Part shown: positions 1 to 6,008 of the stretch, one piece after another
Numbering within the stretch: position 1 is the first letter of the stretch
Layout: every line of letters begins with the position of its first letter
Source of the DNA: an uncultured Eubacteriales bacterium
GTDB lineage: Bacteria > Bacillota > Clostridia > Lachnospirales > Lachnospiraceae
Direction of reading: 5' to 3'
Length of the DNA stretch: 8,218 nt
Assembly (NCBI GenBank): GCA_900557175.1
Contig: USSL01000067.1
Span: forward strand, 1 to 8,218
Program-made: the position numbers and the translations under genes
Notes under the pieces: generated by a model
The model's input: only the letters and a program-made list of their open reading frames with translations
Told to the model about the DNA's origin: nothing
The model's database searches: none

Positions 1-601
1 CGCCTCTTGTTTCCGACTGACGCTTAAACATCGTATATGTCCGCTTTGAAATAAATGCCGCCACAAAAAGAGATACCGGTGTAATCAAAATAACAACAAG
101 GGATATGGCTGCATTAATTCTGAGCATAAACACAAGTGTTCCGACAATCGTCATCACCCCTGTAAAAAACTGGGTAAAGCCCATCAAAAGACCGTCGGAA
201 AACTGGTCGACATCCGTCACGATACGGCTGATAATATCGCCGGAAGATTGTCCGTCAAGATAGGAAAGCGGCAGTCTCTGCAAATTCTCAAACGCCCGGC
301 TCCGGATATCCTTAACTACTGAGTAAGTAATCCTGTTGTTAATAATATTCATGAGCCACTGGAAAAGCGCTGTCAGTGCAATGACAATCCCCATCGTCAC
401 TAATATTTCAAAAATCCCATCAAAATCAACGTGATCTCTGTCCACAATGCAGTCCACTGCCCGTCCGATTAAAATAGGAAGATACAAAGTCAAAATGGCA
501 GACACTGCCGCAAACAAAAGCGAAAGCACGGCAAGCACACTGTACGGCTTTAAATATTTTAAAATTTTTATAATCGTTGCTTTACTGTGATTCTTATGCA
601 T
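1..601 (-). CDS. ABC exporter half-transporter, second subunit (partial, N-terminal 200 residues)
   Basis: My own translation of the minus strand from the ATG at 601-599 stays open to base 1, giving 200 residues of the membrane domain of a type IV (ABCB-like) exporter. Hydrophobic segments lie at about residues 20-45, 62-85, 138-160 and 164-184. The conserved first intracellular loop is at about 104-141, with LPLSYLDGQSSGDIISR in the middle. The ATP-binding domain lies outside the window, so its motifs cannot be read. The start is supported by AGGAGG at 616-611 (minus strand), 9 nt upstream. The ATG lies inside the last codons of the upstream ABC gene, an 8-bp overlap that implies translational coupling and equal production of the two halves. 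Known heterodimeric exporters (BmrC/BmrD, TM287/288) have this paired layout. Substrate unknown; a drug, peptide or lipid is possible. Confidence 0.93.
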   Translation of the reverse strand, partial: MHKNHSKATIIKILKYLKPYSVLAVLSLLFAAVSAILTLYLPILIGRAVDCIVDRDHVDFDGIFEILVTMGIVIALTALFQWLMNIINNRITYSVVKDIRSRAFENLQRLPLSYLDGQSSGDIISRIVTDVDQFSDGLLMGFTQFFTGVMTIVGTLVFMLRINAAISLVVILITPVSLFVAAFISKRTYTMFKRQSETRG

Positions 602-2327
602 TTTGGCCGCCCTCCTTTGGAAACTGTGAATAATAAATTTCCTGATATGTCTCGCAGCCGGCTAAAAGTACCTCATGTGTGCCGATACCGGCAATCTTTC
701 CATCCTCAAGCACAATAATTTTATCGGCGTGCCATACGCTGGCCGTTCTCTGAGAAACAATAAATACCGTCATATCGCCGTCCAGCGCCTCAATGGCCTT
801 TCTAAGCTTCGCATCCGTCGCATAATCAAGCGCCGATGCGCTGTCATCCAAAATAAGAATTTCCGGCCGCCGCACAAGCGCTCTCGCAATCGTCAGCCGC
901 TGCCTCTGACCGCCGGAAAAATTCCGGCCGCCTGCAAGCACCGAAGCATCAAGGCCGCCGTCCTTTGCCTTTATAATTTCACCGGCCTGAGCCGCCTTAA
1001 TGGCTGCTTCCATCTCATCTTTTGTGGCGTCTGCCTTACCCCAGCGCAGATTATCGGCAATGGTTCCTTTAAAAAGCACTGCTTTTTGCGGAACAATGCC
1101 AATCTTATCTCTGAGCGCTTCAAACGTATAATCCTTCACATCCACGCCGTCAATACGCACTAAGCCGCCGGTAGCATCATAAAATCTCGGAATTAAATTT
1201 ATAAGCGATGTCTTTCCGCTGCCCGTGCCGCCGATAATGCCAATCGTCTCCCCTTTATTGACCGTAAAATCAATATCCGTCAGAGAATCCTCTCCGGCAC
1301 CGTCATACTTAAAGCACACATGGCTAAACTCAACTGCCGGCACCGCTTTAGAAACACCATCCGAAGCATTGCCTTCTTTCAGGGAAGCCTCCATTTTTAA
1401 AACACTTTCAATGCGCTTTGCACACGCCAGCGATTTTGTAATATTAATAATAAGGTTTGCCAGCTTCACAAGTTCCACAAGAATCTGGGACATATAATTG
1501 ACAAGGGCGACAACCTCACCCTGCGTAATAATACCGCCGGACACTTCAATAGCCCCTGTCCATATGAGCACAATGACTGCGCCGTTAATAAGCACGTAAG
1601 TTACCGGATTCATCGCCGCCGAAATCTTACCGACAAAAATCTGCTGCCGCACAAGCGCGTCATTTGCCTGAATAAATGCCTCTTTTTCTGACATTTGCTT
1701 ATTAAAAGCACGGATAACACGCACGCCCGTCAGATTTTCCCGCGTCATCTGAAGCACCTTATCAAGGCGGCTCTGCACTTTTTTATACATCGGAATGCTG
1801 AACATCATCACACCGAAAACAACAAGCGACAAAAGTGGTATCGTCACAACAAAAATCAGCGCGCCCGGCACATTAATTGTAAATGCCATCACCATTGCAC
1901 CGAAAACAATAAACGGCGACCTTAAAAATAATCTGAGTACAAGATTGACGCCGCTCTGCACCTGATTGACATCATTCGTCATACGGTTCATCAGCGTCGA
2001 CGTGCCCATCTTATCAATTTCCGTATAGGAAAACTTCTGAATATGGACAAACAAATCGTGACGCAGTGCCGTACCGAATCCGACTGCCGCTTTAGCCGCA
2101 AAATACTGAGCCGTCAGCGAGCATGTCAGTCCAATCAGACCGAGCGCCGCCATCAGCACGCCCATGCGCAGGACATAGCCTGTGTCCCGGCTTTTAATAC
2201 CGACATCAATAATATTTGCCATGACAATCGGTATTAAAAGTTCAAAAGACGCTTCAAGCAATTTAAACAGCGGGCCTAAAATACTCTCTTTTTTGTAGTT
2301 ATTTAAATACTTCAATAAACTTTTCAT
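594..2327 (-). CDS. ABC exporter half-transporter, degenerate-site subunit of a heterodimer
   Basis: A 577-residue fused membrane plus ATPase protein, the usual length for half-exporters. The membrane domain covers about residues 15-300 with six hydrophobic segments (about 17-38, 52-75, 133-152, 156-177, 243-261, 272-296). The nucleotide-binding domain has A-loop Tyr341, Walker A GGTGSGKT at 366-373, Q-loop Gln414, signature SGGQ at 471-474, Walker B LILDD at 491-495 and D-loop SALD at 498-501. Two catalytic positions are changed: Asp495 replaces the glutamate after Walker B, and Gln526 (VSQR) replaces the switch histidine. In known heterodimeric exporters these changes mark the subunit whose own Walker site is degenerate, so the partner starting at 601 should carry the active one. 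The start at 2327 fits the family N-terminus; its SD is modest (AGGGG, 9 nt upstream). It follows the PBP gene by 70 bp, so the three genes are probably co-transcribed. Substrate not predictable from sequence. Confidence 0.95.
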   Translation of the reverse strand: MKSLLKYLNNYKKESILGPLFKLLEASFELLIPIVMANIIDVGIKSRDTGYVLRMGVLMAALGLIGLTCSLTAQYFAAKAAVGFGTALRHDLFVHIQKFSYTEIDKMGTSTLMNRMTNDVNQVQSGVNLVLRLFLRSPFIVFGAMVMAFTINVPGALIFVVTIPLLSLVVFGVMMFSIPMYKKVQSRLDKVLQMTRENLTGVRVIRAFNKQMSEKEAFIQANDALVRQQIFVGKISAAMNPVTYVLINGAVIVLIWTGAIEVSGGIITQGEVVALVNYMSQILVELVKLANLIINITKSLACAKRIESVLKMEASLKEGNASDGVSKAVPAVEFSHVCFKYDGAGEDSLTDIDFTVNKGETIGIIGGTGSGKTSLINLIPRFYDATGGLVRIDGVDVKDYTFEALRDKIGIVPQKAVLFKGTIADNLRWGKADATKDEMEAAIKAAQAGEIIKAKDGGLDASVLAGGRNFSGGQRQRLTIARALVRRPEILILDDSASALDYATDAKLRKAIEALDGDMTVFIVSQRTASVWHADKIIVLEDGKIAGIGTHEVLLAGCETYQEIYYSQFPKEGGQNA

Positions 2328-2347
2328 AACGTTGTTCCCCTATTTTC

Positions 2348-2365
2348 CCGGACTGTGCCAGCCGG
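2348..2365. other. Small imperfect hairpin between the PBP and ABC genes
   Basis: CCGG and CTG pair with CAG and CCGG around a TGC loop, with one bulged A at 2352 (7 bp in total). No T-run follows on the minus strand, so it does not look like an intrinsic terminator. It lies upstream of, and does not cover, the SD of the ABC gene. It could be an mRNA processing or stability element, or chance. Confidence 0.3.
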
Positions 2366-2397
2366 CGCATATCCTCGTTTTTCTTATAAACAGAATA

Positions 2398-4449
2398 TCA
2401 CGAGCTAAAAACAGTGTCAATGAGCGCCTTTGTTTTATTCACAACATAAGCGCTCTGCCCCCGCCCGGCAACATCTTCCGCCATCGTCACCGAAAGCCAC
2501 GCCTCACCGGTGTCCGCATCTGTCGGAAATACAACGAACCATCCAAGCTCCGTCCCTGTCGTATCATCCTGGCTGCCTTTAATTTCTGCCGTGCCCGTCT
2601 TTCCGGCAAGACTTTGCCCTTCGGTGTACGCGCCGTGACCTGTACCGCCGTCATCCTCGATCACCTGCACTAAATCCTGTTTTACAATTTCAGCAGCCTC
2701 CGCAGAAAAGACACCTTCCTTCCACACAGACGGCGCTGCATCTTCTTTATACTCAAGATACGGTGCAATCATATTGCCGCCATTTAAAAAGGCCGAATAA
2801 ATCGAAGCCATATGCAGCGGATTCACAAGTACCTGTCCCTGTCCGTAGCCGCTGTCTGCAAGCTGTATTTCATCATCAATGACACTTCCCTCATTAGCAT
2901 ACTGGGATGCCGTCATGCCAAGTTCAAAAGGCATCGCTTCATTAAACCCAAGACTGTCAAGTCCCTGCATTAATGTATCCGCACCCATGCGCAGCGCCGC
3001 CTTTGCAAAATAAATATTATCCGAATAAACAAGGGCATTTCTCAAATTTGCGGCACCGCTGTAAGCGTGCAGTGTTGTCACTGCATATGATCCCCAGCTT
3101 TCGTCCTTCTGCCATGCAAGCCCCGACGTTCCAAAATCCTCATCCGCCGTAAAGCTGCCCGATGTCATCCCAAGTGCCCCGACAACAGGCTTAAATGATG
3201 ATCCCGGCACAAAAGAGGCACGAAAACGGTTGTACATTGGCTTTGCTTCATCATTATTCAGTGCATCCCATGCTTCCTGCGACAGGCCGGTAATAAAATC
3301 ATTGCTGTCAAAGGACGGCGTGCTCACAAGGGCCAGTACTTCTCCGGTTATCGGATTTATAACAACAGAGGCACTTTTATCTTCCTTATATTGTTCGTAG
3401 TAAGCCTGCTGTATATTCATATCGATCGTCAGCCAAATATCCTCACCATTTTGCACCGGCGTTACGGCAAGCATCGTCTTATGATTACCGGCACTGTCCA
3501 CAATATAAATCTCACAGCCGTCTGTCCCGTGAAGGCGATCCTCATAAAGCTTTTCAAGACCGCTTTTTCCAATCACACTCGTCTGCGTATAACCCTCACC
3601 TTCCTTTTCCTCAAGTTCCTCGGCGCTAATTCCCTGAACATAGCCTGTCAGATGACTTGCCGCAGCACCGTACGGATAAACTCTGTCCGTTCCGCTGTTA
3701 ATCATCACGCCGGAAATAGAAAGAAGGCTTGTCTTCAGTTCTTCAGAAATCGCACCGTCTTTATACTGCTTTACCGGCACAAACGTATCGTCTGTCACCC
3801 ATGAGGCGGAAAGCTTAACCTCTATGTCTGTCTGCGTCATGCCAAGCAGCGCTGAAAGCTTTTCCAAATCAGCCGTATCAAACTTTCCCGGCACAAGACC
3901 GACATCATACACCGTGCCCTCCCCGGCAAGCATATTCCCGTTTCTGTCATAAAGTGCGCCTCTGGAGGCTGTCACTGTCTCCACACGCACTTTATCATCC
4001 GCTGTCAGCTCCGGAAAAATCAGACTGTCATCCCAATCGATGTACCATAAGCCGCCCTCCTTTGTAAGCTTTGCCTTATTCGCAAAGGACATATCCCCCG
4101 CCGTTGTCGTCATCGACATTGTAAACCGAACAATATTTTCATCAGCCTCAGAGGGCACGACCTCAATATTTTCTGCACCGATTCCCTCATAAATTGCCTG
4201 ATTGCGCTCTATAAATTTTTCCTCGGAAATATTAATCTTACTCTGCGCATCGATAAGCTCATACATCCCTTTGTAATTTTTCTGCGATAAATACGAAAAA
4301 TACTGTGCTACCGTTTGCTCCGGCGATGCCTTTGGCTGCCGCACATAAACATAGACTGCCGCTGCAATGACTGCTGCAATAATGACCGCCGCCGTGACTG
4401 CCGCAACAATCCATCCCCTCGCTTTTCTCTTATTTTTCTTTCCTTTCAT
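2398..4449 (-). CDS. MecA-type class B penicillin-binding protein (transpeptidase with NTF2-like N-domain)
   Basis: A 683-residue membrane-anchored D,D-transpeptidase expected to cross-link peptidoglycan outside the membrane. A basic N-terminus and one hydrophobic helix (about 12-36) form an uncleaved anchor. Residues about 40-145 fit the MecA_N NTF2-like domain. The dimerisation/pedestal region begins with SRGALYDRNGNMLA (162-175) and includes IGKSGLEKLYEDRLHGTDG (293-311), closely resembling the matching part of staphylococcal PBP2a. The transpeptidase domain follows from about 340 with SSFK at 417-420 (nucleophile Ser417), SDN at 476-478 and KTGT at 617-620, so all three active-site motifs are intact. 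Length and layout match low-affinity class B PBPs such as PBP2a, E. faecium PBP5 and B. subtilis PbpC. The start has GGAAGG at 4461-4456, 6 nt upstream. It is the first gene of the leftward unit. Whether it is truly low-affinity for beta-lactams cannot be read from the sequence. Only one cysteine (Cys312) is present. Confidence 0.94.
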   Translation of the reverse strand: MKGKKNKRKARGWIVAAVTAAVIIAAVIAAAVYVYVRQPKASPEQTVAQYFSYLSQKNYKGMYELIDAQSKINISEEKFIERNQAIYEGIGAENIEVVPSEADENIVRFTMSMTTTAGDMSFANKAKLTKEGGLWYIDWDDSLIFPELTADDKVRVETVTASRGALYDRNGNMLAGEGTVYDVGLVPGKFDTADLEKLSALLGMTQTDIEVKLSASWVTDDTFVPVKQYKDGAISEELKTSLLSISGVMINSGTDRVYPYGAAASHLTGYVQGISAEELEEKEGEGYTQTSVIGKSGLEKLYEDRLHGTDGCEIYIVDSAGNHKTMLAVTPVQNGEDIWLTIDMNIQQAYYEQYKEDKSASVVINPITGEVLALVSTPSFDSNDFITGLSQEAWDALNNDEAKPMYNRFRASFVPGSSFKPVVGALGMTSGSFTADEDFGTSGLAWQKDESWGSYAVTTLHAYSGAANLRNALVYSDNIYFAKAALRMGADTLMQGLDSLGFNEAMPFELGMTASQYANEGSVIDDEIQLADSGYGQGQVLVNPLHMASIYSAFLNGGNMIAPYLEYKEDAAPSVWKEGVFSAEAAEIVKQDLVQVIEDDGGTGHGAYTEGQSLAGKTGTAEIKGSQDDTTGTELGWFVVFPTDADTGEAWLSVTMAEDVAGRGQSAYVVNKTKALIDTVFSS

Positions 4450-4483
4450 AGCGATCCTTCCTTTTTATATCTGTCTGTGACAT

Positions 4484-4549
4484 ATGTATCTTTTTGTACA
4501 ATACACCCATCTGATGTATTTTTATATGCAGCTCAATTTTATCATGTAT
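4484..4549. repeat. Three ATGTAT direct repeats at exact 30-bp spacing in the divergent control region
   Basis: ATGTAT occurs at 4484-4489, 4514-4519 and 4544-4549, each followed by a T-rich stretch (CTTTTT, TTTTTA, TTGTGA). The spacing is exactly 30 bp, close to three helical turns, so the copies would face the same side of the DNA. The first copy overlaps the 8-bp palindrome ACATATGT (4480-4487). They lie between the divergent PBP and ccdA starts, where an operator would be expected. The region is AT-rich, so chance is a real alternative. Confidence 0.4.
4536..4544 (-). promoter_or_regulatory. Possible extended -10 for the leftward PBP unit
   Basis: On the minus strand, TG-A-TAAAAT (4544 to 4536) fits an extended -10 with one mismatch in the hexamer. 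I find no good -35 at 16-18 bp. Transcription from here would leave a leader of about 80 nt before the PBP start. TATAAA at about 4527-4522 on the minus strand is a second weak candidate. It is placed here mainly because a promoter is needed in this gap. Confidence 0.3.
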
Positions 4550-4563
4550 TTGTGAAGCAAATA

Positions 4564-4572
4564 TGTTATAAT
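4564..4572 (+). promoter_or_regulatory. Extended -10 promoter for the ccdA operon
   Basis: TGTTATAAT is a perfect match to the extended -10 TGnTATAAT, with the TATAAT hexamer at 4567-4572. There is no convincing TTGACA at 16-18 bp upstream, which is tolerated in extended -10 promoters. The predicted start point is about 4578-4580, giving a leader of roughly 70 nt to the ATG at 4648. This is the best promoter match in the intergenic region and suits a housekeeping sigma factor. Confidence 0.65.
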
Positions 4573-4577
4573 AGCTT

Positions 4578-4619
4578 ATCGCAGCCGATATCTGTCTGCT
4601 CCTGGCAGACTTTTGCGAT
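4578..4619 (+). promoter_or_regulatory. Two-stem structure at the 5' end of the ccdA leader
   Basis: An inner perfect hairpin, GTCTGC (4594-4599) with loop TCCTG and GCAGAC (4605-4610), is enclosed by an outer 6-bp pairing of ATCGCA (4578-4583) with TGCGAT (4614-4619). The inner stem is directly followed by TTTT. The whole element begins almost exactly at the predicted transcription start and ends 14 nt before the SD. It may stabilise the 5' end of the mRNA or act as a weak attenuator. It resembles no riboswitch class I can name. Confidence 0.5.
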
Positions 4620-4647
4620 TTAAAATCCACAATAAGGAGAACTTTAT

Positions 4648-5316
4648 ATGACCTATCTTATTACGGCACTTGAAGGTCTTGTCACCTTCATCTCACCATG
4701 TCTGCTCCCAATGCTCCCGATTTATCTTTCCTACATGGCCGGCGGCAGTACACAAGATAAAAAACATACAACAATCAAAAATGCATTGGGCTTTGTGATC
4801 GGATTTACGATAACTTTTATTACACTCGGCGCTTTTGCCGGAAGCATCGGTATGCTTCTTAGCCGCCATCAGACGGCTGTCAATATGATCAGCGGCCTGA
4901 TTGTCATTATTTTCGGTCTGAGCTTCCTCGGCATTTTTAACTTAAGCTTCTTTAAAGGTTCAGACGCCGGAAACCGCTTTACCGGAAAAATGCACTTTTT
5001 TTCTGCCATTTTATTTGGCATTGTCTTTTCTGTCGGATGGACACCTTGTGTCGGTGCTTTCCTAGGTTCGGCATTAATGCTTGCCTCCCAGCAGGGCTCA
5101 GTCCTCAATGGTATCCTGCTCTTGCTGTGCTACTCCCTTGGGCTTGGCATTCCATTTCTTCTGAGTGCCGTTCTGATTGAACAGCTTAAAGGCACACTGG
5201 CATGGATTAAGAGCCACTATAACATCATTAACCGTATTTGCGGTATACTTCTAATCATCATTGGTCTTCTCATGATGACAGGACTGATGAACACACTAAT
5301 ATCTGCGCTTGCATAA
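4648..5316 (+). CDS. ccdA: CcdA-family thiol-disulfide reductant transporter
   Basis: A 222-residue, six-helix membrane protein of the CcdA/short DsbD family, which passes electrons from cytoplasmic thioredoxin to thiol proteins outside the membrane. Both hallmark half-motifs are present: ISPCLLPMLPIYLS (15-28, Cys18) and GWTPCVGAFLGSAL (130-143, Cys134). The two cysteines are the expected redox pair. Cys161 and Cys198 lie in later helices and are not part of the family motif. Hydrophobic segments lie at about 5-28, 45-67, 77-98, 118-145, 150-176 and 193-216. The start has AAGGAG at 4634-4639, 8 nt before the ATG. It is the first gene of the rightward operon and lies 20 nt before a membrane-anchored thioredoxin, its likely partner. 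No cytochrome c maturation gene (resB, resC) is visible, so a role in general thiol reduction is more likely than cytochrome c assembly. Confidence 0.93.
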   Translation: MTYLITALEGLVTFISPCLLPMLPIYLSYMAGGSTQDKKHTTIKNALGFVIGFTITFITLGAFAGSIGMLLSRHQTAVNMISGLIVIIFGLSFLGIFNLSFFKGSDAGNRFTGKMHFFSAILFGIVFSVGWTPCVGAFLGSALMLASQQGSVLNGILLLLCYSLGLGIPFLLSAVLIEQLKGTLAWIKSHYNIINRICGILLIIIGLLMMTGLMNTLISALA

Positions 5317-5320
5317 GCGC
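5305..5320 (+). promoter_or_regulatory. Perfect hairpin spanning the ccdA stop codon
   Basis: GCGCTT (5305-5310), loop GCAT, AAGCGC (5315-5320) form a perfect 6-bp stem that contains the TAA stop (5314-5316) and ends 4 nt before the SD of the next gene. There is no T-run, so it is not a terminator. Ribosomes finishing ccdA would melt it, which could tune coupling to the downstream thioredoxin gene, or it could block RNA decay. Confidence 0.45.
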
Positions 5321-5324
5321 ATTC

Positions 5325-5332
5325 AAAGGAGG
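5325..5332 (+). promoter_or_regulatory. Ribosome binding site that fixes the thioredoxin start
   Basis: AAAGGAGG, a near-perfect anti-SD match, sits 4 nt before the ATG at 5337. It decides against the longer in-frame ATG at 5238, which lies inside ccdA and would put 33 non-hydrophobic residues before the membrane anchor. The short spacing is slightly unusual. Confidence 0.85.
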
Positions 5333-5336
5333 TCCT

Positions 5337-5999
5337 ATGAATTCAAAGAAAAAACTGATTATCACCGCAGCGGCATTTGTTATCATCATTATCGTCGCTG
5401 TCATCGCCTATAACACTTTAAAATCAAGAACAGGCGCCGGGAACTTAAATCCGCTCGGAAATCATGCACAAACCGAAACTTCGTCAGACACACAAAAAGA
5501 CAGCGCACAGGATGATAGTGCATCCGGTGATGCTCAAAAAGGCGGCACCCAAAGCGGTACACCTGCAGAATCCGAAACAGAGGCAAATCCGATTCCGGAA
5601 TTTTCCATGACCGATGCAAACGGCAAAACTGTCTCCATTTCCGATTTATTCGGAAAACCGACCGTCATTAACTTTTGGTCAAGCACCTGTCCGTACTGTA
5701 TCGATGAAATGCCCTATTTTCAGGAAATGTATGAAACCTACGGCGAAGACATAAACTTTGTAATGCTTGATATCATCGGCTTTAACGGCGAGACAGAGGA
5801 TATGGGACGCAGCTTTATTGAAGAACAGGGCTACAGCTTCCCTGTTTACTATGACACACAGATGGAGGCCACCTATACGCTTGGTCTGCGCTCACTGCCA
5901 ATGACTCTTTTTCTTGACAGCGACGGCAATATGACGGCGATGGCCAACGGACGTATTGACAAAGAAACGATTCAAAAAGGAATTGATATGATTCAATAG
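5337..5999 (+). CDS. Membrane-anchored TlpA/ResA-like thioredoxin
   Basis: 220 residues. A basic start and one hydrophobic helix (about 7-25) without a lipobox cysteine suggest an uncleaved anchor. Residues about 30-85 form a polar Ser/Thr/Gln/Asp/Gly-rich tether, followed by a thioredoxin-fold domain (about 85-220). The domain begins with the typical PIPEFSMTDANGKTVSISDL (85-104) of the TlpA/ResA/AhpC-TSA group. The active site is WSSTCPYC with Cys118 and Cys121, and the cis-proline is Pro188 (SLPMT). The gene lies 20 nt after ccdA, so it most likely receives electrons from CcdA and reduces disulfides in exported proteins. Real targets are unknown; methionine sulfoxide reductase or cytochrome c apoprotein are the family precedents, and neither gene is here. 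The CPYC dipeptide differs from the CEPC of ResA and is closer to glutaredoxin-type centres, so its redox potential may differ. Confidence 0.92.
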   Translation: MNSKKKLIITAAAFVIIIIVAVIAYNTLKSRTGAGNLNPLGNHAQTETSSDTQKDSAQDDSASGDAQKGGTQSGTPAESETEANPIPEFSMTDANGKTVSISDLFGKPTVINFWSSTCPYCIDEMPYFQEMYETYGEDINFVMLDIIGFNGETEDMGRSFIEEQGYSFPVYYDTQMEATYTLGLRSLPMTLFLDSDGNMTAMANGRIDKETIQKGIDMIQ

Positions 6000-6008
6000 G
6001 AGGAACTT

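Noticed and set aside
675..2237. Several plus-strand open frames opposite the ABC gene
   Set aside because: They are shadows of a well-supported ABC coding sequence and show no domain, SD or operon logic.
2348..2365. Hairpin after the PBP gene as an intrinsic terminator
   Set aside because: The stem is short with a bulge, and no T-run follows on the minus strand.
4484..4549. The three ATGTAT copies as a CRISPR array or tandem repeat
   Set aside because: Only about 6-10 bases are shared per unit and there are three copies; the intervening bases are neither true spacers nor repeats.
4315..4623. Plus-strand 102-residue open frame across the PBP N-terminus and intergenic region
   Set aside because: It is antisense to PBP coding sequence, has no SD or family resemblance, and runs through the rightward promoter.
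4430..4630. Minus-strand 66-residue open frame over the PBP start and the intergenic region
   Set aside because: It starts at GTG without an SD, overlaps the PBP N-terminus in another frame, and covers the promoter and leader structure of the opposite operon.
5238..5336. Longer N-terminus for the thioredoxin from an in-frame ATG inside ccdA
   Set aside because: The 33 extra residues overlap ccdA, lack an SD, and precede a normal basic-plus-hydrophobic anchor that starts at the ATG at 5337 behind AAAGGAGG.
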